This document shows, in pieces, positions 33,551-42,580 of a DNA stretch of 64,000 nucleotides. Position numbers and translations under genes: made by a program. Location: the NCBI GenBank assembly GCA_017311185.1, contig JAESUZ010004136.1:124001-188000 (forward strand), written 5' to 3'. The stretch's first letter is position 1, and each line of letters starts with the position of its first letter. A model generated the notes under the pieces. It was given only the letters and a program-made list of their open reading frames with translations. It ran no database searches and was not told the DNA's origin. Source of the stretch: Proteles cristata cristata (Eukaryota; Chordata; Mammalia; Carnivora; Hyaenidae).

Positions 33551-36311
33551 AACAAGTTGAGGGGAGAAAAATAGCCATTTTCATTTAAACATGTATGTAT
33601 ATCAACTCCTGAACCAAACTAGGTACAGATAAAATATTGCTCTACATGGGTACGGAATGTTTCATTTTCCCGTAACAGTATGCTTCAGAGAATCAATTTT
33701 CCACCATTGACCCAGAGAAATTGTGGCAACCCTTCTGGCCAAGTGCATTGGGAACAGCTGATTGACACACACCACCTGAATTAGAGCAGAGGCATCAGAA
33801 TCCCCAGAGGGTAATCCAGGCCGCCCAGTGAGTTTACAAGGCAGCCTGTGCCCTTGTAAGAGTAAGAATTGAAAACAGGGGCCTTCCGGCCTGGAGCCTT
33901 CACAGCAGACAGAATGGGCAACTTCACCAGGCTCCATTTCTGAAGACGGCAGATCAAGCTGTGACATGAACTTAAAGCTAAATTAAACACACTGACACCA
34001 TCAATTCGGATCATTCACCCGCCAAAGCTAGATTTCTGTCTTCCCCTGTCTCTCTGCTCAACAAAGTAGACCACCAGCTTTAATATTAAGAAAGCTGAGA
34101 TGCCACCCCCCAAATTCCACTTAAACCTAACATCGAAGCACTTGAATTACATAAGAAAGTTTAAAAAGAAAATCTGTGTTTGGTTTAGACATACCTCAAG
34201 TATTTAAAATAAGATTCCCCCATCCTATGAAACAACAGAGCAAGAGGTCTGCTAACTACAGTTAGAGGCCCTTTGTTTTGGGGTCCAAATCTCAACAGTT
34301 CCGGGCACTAGTTCACTATTAAGTCAGACTGCAAACCAGCCATCCAGGACTTGATGCAGAATCTGAGCACCTTCTTTAACTGGACTGAACTGAAAGTGAG
34401 CAGTAAGCACTGAGTTTTCAAGTGGTCCTGGGCAACCAAGTCTCTCTCCTTCAGCTGGACCTCTTTCCTTCTGTCCTTTTAGTTTTTACCATTTCTTTTC
34501 TCCTTAACTCAATTCTTTATCTGTCTGTATGTCTATATGTACACACACACACAATTACATATGTATATATGTTATGGCATCTCACATCATACAAAATGTA
34601 ATTGTTCCCTCCTCAATTTCTTGCTCTCCTGTCGTTCCTCTTCTGCTCCCAATTCCTCCAGACCTATCAGGGCCACCTGAAGGCACTGTTATCACCGGGT
34701 TTAACTCTAGGATGTGGAGCTATAAAGAATCTTGATGTGGCCCATAAAGCCTAATCGAATCAGGCTACGGGCTGGGGTAGTTATGGGAAAATGGTTCACT
34801 TTCCTTTAAACGAAAGAACAATTATCTCGTTTATGGGTTGTGGAGACCCTTTCCCATCTAGGTACTGCTGGCCGCCTTTGATGTTTAACCAGTCGCCCAT
34901 ACCTCTCTTTAAGAGAAGCAGGAGACCATGACGCTGGCGTCTCATGTTTTATTTTATGTTATCCCCATAAGAGGCAATGGGAGAGGAGGGCTGAAAACAT
35001 CAATGAGTTTGGGCAATATCTGTGAACTTCACTTATCCAAAAAAGTCCTGAATTCTGTTCAGTGCTCCCATGTTTTGATTTCTTGAAATTTTTCTAGTCA
35101 ATCAAGAAGCAATAAACAATAGCTAGGACCAACAGAAACACAAAGGGAAAAAAAACAAAAACAAAAAAAAGTTCTTCACCGGAAAGGTATAAGCACACTA
35201 CGTTTGTTTACCAAAAATTTACTGTGTATGAAAACACAGTCCCACGAGTGAAGTGTCAGACAACCATGGGCCCTCCATCTCCAGAAGGCTTGACCCAACC
35301 TATTTCGAAAACTCTAGAGAGAAAATGGATGTCTGGCAATATTCCAGCCAAAAGGCTAAGGGTCCTGTGACACCTGCAGGCCAGATCAGCCCCCACAGGG
35401 CAACAGGGAAGAAGGCGGCTCAACAATCAGGGCCAGAGCTCACAGCTGAAAACACTTCTGGGTGGGAGGATGCTCAAGGTGTGGGGAAGACACATGCCCC
35501 AGGGCAGCGAGGTAGCCTTTTGGAACCAATGGCCAATTTCCAGAATCTAGGAGTGATCTGAACCCCTTCCTGAGGATTAGCCTCTCAATGCCTCCATTTC
35601 TTCATCTGTCACATGGGGATAATAATAGTAACCCTCCCCCACCCAAGTCACAGAGTCTGTAAAGACTAAATGAGTCAGTATGCCTTAAGTGCTTATAGCA
35701 GGGCCTGGCACACAGTAAGCACTATGTAAATGCTAGCTAATTGCTAGCAGTAAGCGCTAAAAGCTCCCCTACAGAAAGCCCTGCCAAAGAAAGGTTGCCT
35801 TCTTTAATCTCCCCCAACAGACCGGCCACTAACCGGCCAGAAACACCCATGTCTCAATTCTGTGCTTGCCTGTTTCAGCTCTAGGATCTCTGGAACGGTC
35901 CCAGCTAAGATTAAGCAAGACTCCTTTCCCTACCAACTAGGTTCAGATATAAAATTGCAATATGGCAACATCACATGATGAAAATGGAAATCTGACATGC
36001 ACTTCGGAGCCCACACTTTCTTGGTGTGTGAGTTCTGCAGCTTCTAACAAACATCCCCAACTCGGCCACACCATGAACCTTAAAACCTAAACTGCGGGAG
36101 GGCCCCCACAAATGACCCTGCACATTAAGAAACACCCAAGTGCAACGACCTTCAACAAAGTCCGCCGCCCCAGAGTGTGTGGCATAAACAAGTCATTGGC
36201 CACTGCCACACCTGCGTGACACAGTGAGTCGGTATTTCAGAACAGGCAGATCTACTCACTTTTCTGTTCTGAGCTGTACCACACCTGGCACACGGTGTTG
36301 ACAATACTTAC
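33551..36311. other. NEBL intron 2, promoter-proximal part without young repeats
   Basis: No SINE and no exon recognised. It holds a short (AC)n/(TATG)n run at about 34520-34575 and a MIR at 35575. Much of it is probably old unique sequence close to exon 2. Confidence 0.5.
35575..35745 (+). repeat. MIR remnant
   Basis: GCCTCCATTTCTTCATCTGTC, ATGGGGATAATAATAGTAACC, GACTAAATGAGTCAGT and GGCCTGGCACACAGTAAGC give the MIR order in the plus sense. Confidence 0.85.
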
Positions 36312-36406
36312 GCATTACAGTAGGGCTTCTTTTCATAGCCTTTGTAGTTGTTCATGTTCAGAGCCATCTTACAGACCTCACAATGGAAGCATCCTTTATG
36401 CCAATA
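36312..36406 (-). CDS. NEBL: NEBL (LIM-nebulette/LASP-2) coding exon 2, LIM domain second half
   Basis: This 95-base exon encodes residues 24-54 plus the first two bases of codon 55. The acceptor is a T-run ending TTTCAG directly before TAT (Tyr24). The donor is GC followed by GTAAGT, leaving a phase that fits an Ala55 codon split across the junction. It supplies five of the eight LIM zinc ligands: His26 and Cys29 complete the first site, and Cys32, Cys35 and Cys53 belong to the second. The eighth, expected at residue 56, lies in the next exon outside the window. Tyr24, Gly28, Val34, Ala38 and Asn42 fit LIM-nebulette, whereas LASP1 as I know it has Phe, Ala, Thr, Thr and Lys there. LIM-nebulette is an actin-binding scaffold of focal adhesions and cardiac Z-discs (established knowledge). 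No damage seen. Confidence 0.96.
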
Positions 36407-37614
36407 CTGAAAAAAAATAAATATTTAAAAGTTTAGCACAATGCCAGTGCTTTCCAGGATGGGTACAGAAAGGAGATATTTTTAGTGCATGGCGGTCCCC
36501 ACCCTTAGTTGAAAACACTACAACAAAATGATTGTAGGTAACGGTAGACGCGTTTGCCTCCTTTCAGTTACATAAATAAGGCAGGCAGCTATGAAAACTG
36601 AGTTTTAAATGAATCCCCATCGCCACATACAGACTCAGACGCCAAGAACTGTCAGGGCTCAATCCAGGCGCAGCCAGAATGGAATCCTAAACTGGTTAAT
36701 AACGGAGACATGGAAACTGTGTAGTAGCCTCAGAAGGAAAACGAATCCAGCCCAAAGTGCCTAAACACGGAGTTTGTTGGATCTCCATAAATAGGTGTCC
36801 ACGGGAAGCCGGGCAACCGTTGCGGGGAGGGGAGGGAGGACTATGTAGGTACCCTTGCGCCCCGCCCCCAATCCCTGCCCAGCTTCTGCTAAATTGCAGG
36901 AAAGGTGGACCCCGTCCGGGAGGGCTGACGAGAGGACGGGGTGCCCTCGAGACGCATTCGTATCAGCACAGGGACAGCCTCCGGCTGGTCCCAACGCTCA
37001 GTCACTCAGGACAGCGCCCGGCTCGCTCTCCCAGGCTGTGCAACTCCATCCACGCCCCGGGAAGGGCAGGGAGCGGGGCTGCGGGGGCCGGGCCTGGAGC
37101 CACTTCCTCCGGAATTCCCCCGCCGGGTGGATTAACCCCCCGTGGATCCCGCTCGCCGCGCCGAGCCCGGGATTATTCCGAGCGATGCCGCAGCGGCCGC
37201 CGCGCGACATATTAATTATTATTTGCCTCTCCATCTCACCGCCCTCACGGGAGGCGCGGGCGCGGGCGCGGGGGCGGGGGGGGTGCGGGGCGGGGGGAGC
37301 CGGGGTGGCGGTGGGGAGGGGTCGAGCCCGGGCTCTTCGGACCCCCGGGGCGCGCCCTCCGCAGCAGCGCCGCCGACGCCGGCGCAGCCCCGCACCGCGA
37401 CCGAATCCCTTCCCGGTTCCGACACCGCCATCGCCGAGCGTGCTCTCTGGACAGTCCTGCGGCCGTTCGCCTTTGCGTGCCCTCGCCCGGTGCCAACACA
37501 CACCCAAACACAGAGCCCCGCGCCTCTCCTGGCCTCGCAGATGCCAAAACTTCTCGGAGCAGGTGCAGCCCGGCGCCCGGCAGGTCCGGGCTGGCCCGGC
37601 GCCCCCTCGCTCAC
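36407..37614 (-). other. NEBL: NEBL (LIM-nebulette) intron 1
   Basis: A 1,208-base intron with GT donor (AAG|GTGAG) and AG acceptor (TTTCAG|TAT). Its first 730 bases or so lie in the CpG island, and the rest is AT-richer. It contains G-run clusters (37261-37320) and an AT-only core, ATATTAATTATTATTT, in the middle of GC-rich sequence (37208-37223). No second exon is recognisable. Confidence 0.9.
37208..37223. promoter_or_regulatory. AT-only element inside the CpG island
   Basis: ATATTAATTATTATTT carries the TAATTA core typical of homeodomain sites and stands alone in very GC-rich sequence of intron 1. Possible binding site; function not shown. Confidence 0.35.
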
Positions 37615-37683
37615 CTTATCCAGGCAGTTGACTTTCTCCGTGGGATACACGACTTTTCCGCAGCGGGCGCACTGGGGGTTCAT
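37615..37683 (-). CDS. NEBL: NEBL (LIM-nebulette/LASP-2) coding exon 1, start of LIM domain
   Basis: The exon encodes residues 1-23, from Met1 to Lys23, and ends AAG|GTGAG. Cys5 and Cys8 are the first two zinc ligands of the LIM domain, whose next ligands (His26, Cys29) follow in exon 2. Gln4 and Val11 fit LIM-nebulette; LASP1 as I know it has Asn and Ile there. The start codon context is GCGACAATGA, with A at -3. I chose this start because it matches the family N-terminus, although the frame is open for 208 codons upstream. LIM-nebulette combines this LIM domain with nebulin-like repeats and a C-terminal SH3 domain and binds actin and Z-disc proteins (known of the family). The promoter for this form differs from that of cardiac nebulette, which lacks the LIM domain. 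A 23-codon upstream ORF ends across this start codon. Confidence 0.96.
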
Positions 37684-37751
37684 TGTCGCGGTTCCCAGGG
37701 GCGGCGGCTGTGCGGCAGCGGCTGGGGGGCTCCGAGGAGCCGCTGTGACAT
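37680..37751 (-). other. upstream ORF ending over the NEBL start codon
   Basis: On the NEBL strand an ATG (37751-37749) opens a 23-codon frame, shifted from the NEBL frame, that ends in TGA at 37682-37680. The TGA overlaps the NEBL ATG as ATGA. The upstream ATG has G at -3 and T at +4, a moderate context. Whether it is in the mRNA depends on the transcription start, which the sequence does not fix. If transcribed, it would affect start choice: leaky scanning past it, or termination and restart exactly at the NEBL codon. The frame itself is certain; any regulatory role is inference. Confidence 0.7.
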
Positions 37752-37989
37752 CCCCCGGCGAGCCCCGCACCGCCTCCGGGCCGGCGGGAGGGCTGCGCGC
37801 GGCCGGGCGCCGGGGTCGGGAGTCGGCGCCGGACCCCTGCCGAGCCGGCCGCGCGGCGCGGCGGGGCGGCGGGGGCGCGGGTGGGCGCGCGGCGGGGCCT
37901 GGCGCCGGGGCGGTGGAGGGGGGCCCGGGCTCGGCTCCGGCTCGGGCTCCGCGCCGCTCGCTCTGCGTCGCGCGCACTCCAGGTACCGG

Positions 37990-37996
37990 TGACTCA
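37990..37996. promoter_or_regulatory. AP-1-type site TGACTCA
   Basis: A perfect TGACTCA about 310 bases upstream of the NEBL start codon, inside the CpG-island promoter. A consensus match only; binding not shown. Confidence 0.4.
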
Positions 37997-38272
37997 CAGA
38001 CACTGGCTCCCGCCCCTCGCGCTGGCTCGCTCCCCCGCCTCGCCGCCGCCGCCGCCGCGCAGGCCAAACCCACCGGCGCGCCCGGACCCAAGTGGCAGGG
38101 AACGAGCACGTCGGGCACCGGGAGGGAGGGCGCAGCGGGGGGAGGGGGGAGGGCGACACCCGGAAAGCTCCGCAGGCAGCCGCGGGCTGCGGCTGCGAGG
38201 CCTGGGAGCGAGCCGGGTGCTGCAGCCGCAGCCGGGGGCGGCCAGGTGGGCGGCGGCGGCGGCGGGAAGCGC

Positions 38273-38300
38273 GGGGGGACGGGGGGGACGGGGAAGGGGG
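38273..38300 (+). other. G-quadruplex-prone run
   Basis: Four G blocks of 6, 7, 4 and 5 bases separated by two-base spacers (AC, AC, AA). Such short loops predict a very stable quadruplex on the plus strand, the template strand for NEBL. Confidence 0.6.
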
Positions 38301-38728
38301 AGCTCAAACCCGCGGGCTCCCTGCCCTTCCTGCTCCGGCTTCTGCCCCCGCCGGGTCACCGCGCTCGCAGGCCGCAGGGCTCGAGCCCGCGCTCCTCCTC
38401 CAGCCCCGGGACCGCGGGCGGCGGCGCACCGACGCCCCGCGCGGAGCCCGCTCCCCGGGCGGAGGCTGTCCCGGCCGCGCGCAGCCACGCGCTCGGGCCC
38501 GGAGGCCGCGACACCCGCGGGGGACCCCGGGGACTCCCGGCCCCGCGGCGCCGCGGGCTGTGTCGCGCCCGCCCGCGGGGGGGTCTGCGGAGAAAGGCGG
38601 CCCCCCGCGCGCCTGTGTCAGGTCCTTGGACCCCTAGCTGGGGAAGCGACTTCTCTCGCTGGCTTCCAACCGCGCACTTTTTTTTTCTTTTTTTAAATCG
38701 GTTCTTGGGCAACGAGTGGTCATTTTAG

Positions 38729-39619
38729 GCCCGTGTCACGCCTCTCTGGATTAATCAGCGGTCATCATTCATTCTGCTGTGCGTGCATGTGCGCATACAC
38801 TGTGTATTTTTACGGTTAAACGCCGCCGAATCTAAGTTCTTCTCTTCGCATTCAGGGAAGCAATTTCCAACTCACGGTCCTAACCAGAAGGTCCAGAAAA
38901 TCAAGCTGAAGACCAAGGTTAGGATGGAAGCAAACGGAAGAGGAATCCGTGTTTAGTTTTCATCAGATCTCGGGTTATTGGACTCGCTTTCGAAAAGGCA
39001 ACAACACGGAGCTACACTGCCTGAGTTCAAAGCCCACCCCTGCCATTTGCTAGTCACAGGGCTTTGTGCGACTACTTAGCGTCCTCTGCGCCTCAATTTT
39101 CTAAGCTGCAAAATGGGGATAAAGTAGCGCTGCAAAAACAGCTACCCTCCCACTGTGAGGATTAAATGAGTCAGCAGTTCTGAACTGTTTCCATCTGCTG
39201 CCTTGTGGTCAACTCTACATAAGTGTCAGCTAAGATTATCACAGGTTGGGTAGAACAAATAAGCAAACACATTCCGTTGCTAGCACACAGATTAAGTCTC
39301 AGTAATGCCACCCAGCCACTACTGTGACAAATATTTCTGCCCTTTTTCAATAATCTGCAGGCTCTTCCTGAAAAAAAAAAAAGAAGAAGAAGAAAACTAT
39401 TGATTTCCGAGCCTCTTAGGCAGCCTGCGTTGATGAAATATCATTTGTAATGATGCTGTGCTGTTTGACTTTTCAAAAGAGATAATTTCTTAAAAGGGAC
39501 TCACCGATGCAAGAGCCTTTGAACCACTTCCTGGCCCTATTCAGAAATGCCCCTCAAAGGCAAATAAAACAATAATTTGCTGTCAGAGAGGATCAGTTGC
39601 CATTTTAAAAGACCTCAGA
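38729..39619. other. upstream flanking DNA without a recognised gene
   Basis: Just outside the CpG island. Contains an alternating purine-pyrimidine stretch (about 38778-38806) and a MIR at 39008. Could include the first part of a divergent transcript, but I see no convincing exon. Confidence 0.4.
39008..39190 (+). repeat. MIR remnant
   Basis: CTGCCTGAGTTCAAAGCCC, GCCATTTGCTAGTCACAGGG, GCAAAATGGGGATAAAG and GTGAGGATTAAATGAGTCAG follow MIR in the plus sense. Confidence 0.85.
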
Positions 39620-39735
39620 GCTGGTTACAAGTGTCTGAGACCGTGGATGAACCTGCAGGATTTTTATGCCAAGTGAAATAAGCCAGAGAAAGATAAATAC
39701 CGCATGGTGTCACTTACATGCGGAATCAGAATAGA

Positions 39736-39835
39736 AAGGGAAGGAGGAAGGGAGGGAGGGAGGGAGGAAAGAGAAAGGAAGGGAGGAAGGAAGGGAGGAA
39801 GGAAAGGAAAAAAGAGAAAAAGAAAGAAGAAAACA
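39736..39835 (+). repeat. GGAA/GGGA purine microsatellite
   Basis: About 100 bases of almost pure purine made of GGAA, GGGA and AAAG units. It is placed where L1 copies often carry such expansions. Polypurine mirror-repeat character, so triplex (H-DNA) formation is possible; GGAA runs also resemble ETS-factor sites. Confidence 0.85.
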
Positions 39836-40055
39836 AAGTACAACTCAGAAACAGTAAAAATTGTGGCTGCCAGCTGCTGGGTGGTAGAGACAGTAGGTTG
39901 GTAAAAGAATACCAACTTTCACCTTTAAGATGAATAAGCTCTGAGGATCTAAAATATAACATGGTGCCTGCAGTTGAGACCACTGTATTGTAGAATTGAA
40001 ATTTGTTAAGAGAGTAGAACTTAACTGTTCTCATTAAAAACAATGTAAATATGAG

Positions 40056-40254
40056 GGGGGCCAACATGGTTCAGTTGGTTAAGCATCCAACTTCGGCTCA
40101 GGTCAGGATTTCAGTTTGTCCTCGGGCTCTGTGCTGACAGCTCAGAGCCTGGAGCCTGCTTCAGATTATGTCTCCTCTGTCCCTCCTCCACTCATACTGT
40201 CTCTCTCTCACTCTCTCTCTCTCAAAAATAAATAAATATTTTAAAAAAATAAAT
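40056..40254 (+). mobile_element. felid tRNA-Lys SINE, internally shortened
   Basis: GGGGCCAACATGGTTCAGTTGG; part of the B-box region is missing (TTTCAGTTTGTCCTCGGGC). Exact target duplication AATGTAAATATGAG at 40042-40055 and 40255-40268, inside the L1 3' UTR. Confidence 0.93.
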
Positions 40255-40400
40255 AATGTAAATATGAGAGATGATATATGTGTTAATTCAGTTGAGGGAA
40301 CCCTTTCACAGGGTATTACATATGTCAAATCATCAACACTGTACACTTTAAATATCTTACAATTTTTTTTTGTCAGTGATATTTCAATAAAGCTGAGGGG

Positions 40401-41489
40401 AGCAGAAAGGACCTACATAGAATCTTTATTTAACAAAAAAGAAAGAAAGAAAGGAAAGAAATGTCCAAGAATGGCATATATGATCATCCGAAAGGGGTTA
40501 ACCTTTTTGTATTTAGATTTTCATAACTATAAATCATAAAAATAAAATATAAATAATATATACTCATATAAAATATATTTATAAAAAATTAAAATCCTAT
40601 TCTCTTTCTTAAATGGTATGCAAAAAAGTCTGAAGATTGATGGTGATTGTGACATTTAGAGCTGATTCATCAGATCTCTTCACTACGAATTATATAATAT
40701 CTGAGCTAACCAGCACCTATCACAATGCCTGACACATAGTAGGTACTAATTCAGTGTTTTTTGAAAGAGTATGAATAAAACAAATGAATGTATTAAAATT
40801 GGAATTAACTACGATGTTTTGTTCTCTCAAAAGTAAACAATGAATGCTTAGAGTTGTACTTTCCTTTCACATTTGTTTCTCTTACTATTTTCATTTTCTG
40901 CATTAGGCCAGCTTTTAAGTTGCTTAGTGTCATTTTACCAATGTAAGAAGAATTTTAATACCATCTGTCTTAAAAAGACTTCTTTATTTCAAAATTCAAA
41001 GCACTATAAACAAGAGATTTGGCAGAAATCTGTCATCTGGCCCAGTCTTCCTCCTTCGAGCAGATGAATGATTTAATTATCCACTAGGGAGACCTTTAGC
41101 CCCTCTCATGACTTTCTCACTCGACTGGTCAAGAAATCATTCCTTATGCTAACTATACCCCAATATCTCTGCTTTAATTAAATCCTTTCCTGCTGGCTTG
41201 GACATCCATAGATATAAAGAACGACTAACCATCACAACCCTCAGGAAAACATTTATATACTTATAAAATTGAATTTTTTTCTTTAGCTAAAACTCCCAAA
41301 TCTATTTACTTTTTCCTCTGGGGCCTATTTACATAGAACCTATTGGAGACTGTATAATCACCTTTGTTATTTCAAGTACATAAACTGAACCTCACATTAA
41401 AAGCTTTAACCGAACAGTTAATATTACAAAAGACCCAAAGGCGGCTTTGACAAACATTACCTCAGGCACAGAATGTGATAGATTGTATT
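40401..41489. other. flanking DNA without a recognised gene
   Basis: AT-rich, especially 40500-40600 (ATAAAATATA words). A short L2-like 3' end lies at about 40700-40795 (CCTGACACATAGTAGGTAC). No exon recognised. Confidence 0.4.
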
Positions 41490-41900
41490 ACTGGCTCACA
41501 ACTTTTTGTTCTCTTCCATCCTGGCAACATTTCCTGTAGGCAAAGTGTATTTCTCCCTGGTGGTGACTCTGCACTTGACCATGTGACTTCCTTTGGCCAC
41601 TGGAGCAGAAGCTTCAAGGTACTTGCGTAGTTTACCTCTATTCCCCCACCCCTTGAGCTCTGGTGCCCGGCCAGGAGAAGAGGATATCCCAGGGAGTGGC
41701 AGCTTCACTGACTTTGTCCAAGAATGTAAAAACCCGTCTAGCTAGTAGAGCCCAAATGAGTTCCGTAAACCCAGCCATGCCCAGCAGAGCTCCAGCAAGC
41801 CCACAAATTTCACACAATGGGAATAAAACATAATTGTTGCAGTGAGCCATTGAAATTTGGGGAGTTCACTGCTAATGCAGCAAGAGCTGACTAATACACC
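41490..41900 (+). mobile_element. probable ancient LTR (ERVL/MaLR class)
   Basis: GTGACTTCCTTTGGCCACTGG, AATAAAACATAATTGTTGCAG, GTGAGCCATTGAAATTTGGG and CAAGAGCTGACTAATACAC give the order of the 3' half of an ERVL-related LTR. The family is uncertain. It is non-coding. Confidence 0.5.
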
Positions 41901-42409
41901 GATGATGAGAATTGTAGAGAAATGCTTTCTACTTCGTCAGCAATGAGGAACTAATGGTTTTACGTACAAGATTCAGAATGTGTTTTGCTTTGTTTTGTTT
42001 TGTTTACTTTCCTAAAAGGCACGCTGTTAAAGTGTAATGTATAATTAATAATAATAGCTCTTATTATTAATTAACTCTTCATCCTCTCATTACACAAAGC
42101 TTTATTATGCTCCTTCTACTTGGCAGACATTATATAAAACTGTATACTTTTTGCCAGTTGGCTAAAATCCCCCATGGGGGCAAGTTTTCCCGGCCAACAA
42201 TTTTCATAGGTAAAAAAAGTTTTAGCTCACAGTTTCATTTGCTAGCTACAGATGAGCCTTAGCCTAATGAAGCATTTCTCTGAAGATGTTACCGCATTTT
42301 AGAGGAATTATCTCATTTGCCAATACAGTATTCCTGCAAGTCTATGAGAAATATAAAATAAAAACATTAAGGGAAATTCAAGATTCAGAAGCTGTTCTAG
42401 AAACGATTC

Positions 42410-42580
42410 CTTTCATTTATCCATTCAATATACAGTTCTTGGTAGGCAGGTATTAGGCACAAGGGGATGCAGTGGAGAATAAGGCATAATCTCTACTTAT
42501 AATAAAATCTAGTGGGACAGATCAGCAGGCAATGAATTATAATACAATGTGATAAGTGCTCTAAAAGAAAACTTGGCCCC
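42410..42580 (-). repeat. L2 3' end
   Basis: TTTATCCATTCAATATACAG, AAGGGGATGCAGTGGAGAATA, TCTAGTGGGACAGATCAGCAG and TGTGATAAGTGCTCTAAAAG match the L2 3' region read in reverse. Confidence 0.75.

Larger units (their letters stand above)
1..36311 (-). other. NEBL: NEBL (LIM-nebulette) intron 2, 5' portion
   Basis: This is the intron following coding exon 2. The donor on the minus strand reads GTAAGT, directly after the exon 2 end at 36312, and the intron runs off the left edge of the window. I saw no further NEBL exon in it; the next coding piece should begin with the last base of the Ala55 codon and then the His56 zinc ligand. The intron carries 27 SINE copies, 20 of them antisense to NEBL, plus L2, MIR, L1 and LTR remnants listed separately. 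A very long intron here fits the known NEBL locus, where the short LIM-nebulette transcript starts far upstream of the exons it shares with nebulette. That point is prior knowledge, not seen here. Confidence 0.85.
36880..38640. promoter_or_regulatory. NEBL: CpG island over the NEBL LIM-nebulette promoter, exon 1 and intron 1
   Basis: Base composition changes sharply to GC- and CpG-rich from about 36880 and back to average just after 38640. It covers coding exon 1, the 5' UTR and the presumed promoter upstream on the minus strand. I see no TATA box at a fitting place, so a dispersed, TATA-less start is likely (inference). GC boxes, a NotI site (GCGGCCGC near 37193) and several G-run clusters are present. 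CpG-island promoters are often bidirectional, so a transcript leaving on the plus strand is possible. Confidence 0.92.
37684..38640 (-). promoter_or_regulatory. NEBL: NEBL LIM-nebulette 5' UTR and promoter region
   Basis: Sequence directly upstream of the start codon on the minus strand, all within the CpG island. The first few hundred bases should be 5' UTR; the start site is not visible. It holds an AP-1-like TGACTCA (37990-37996) and a tight run of four G blocks (38273-38300) on the strand opposite NEBL. Frames of 160-530 codons seen here on both strands come from the lack of stop codons in GC-rich DNA and are not genes. Confidence 0.75.
39620..40400 (+). mobile_element. old L1 3' end, with a microsatellite and a SINE inserted
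   Basis: GTGGATGAACCTGCAGGA, AAGTGAAATAAGCCAGAGAA and TGGTGTCACTTACATGCGGAA match the end of L1 ORF2. The 3' UTR continues after the purine repeat (GTGGCTGCCAGCTGCTGGG, ACTGTATTGTAGAATTGAAA) and after the SINE (GTGTTAATTCAGTTGAGG, CACTGTACACTTTAAAT). A 5'-truncated, inactive copy. Confidence 0.85.

Noticed and set aside
36855..37631. A 258-codon plus-strand frame over exon 1 and intron 1
   Set aside because: It is antisense to a certain NEBL exon, has low-complexity content and is explained by CpG-island composition.
37881..38696. A 271-codon plus-strand frame in the promoter
   Set aside because: Same cause: Arg/Pro/Ala-rich translation of GC-rich DNA, with no recognisable protein.
37142..38728. 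A 528-codon open frame on the plus strand across the CpG island
   Set aside because: GC-rich DNA has few stop codons. The product is low-complexity Pro/Ala/Gly/Arg with no domain, and overlapping long frames exist on both strands at the same place.
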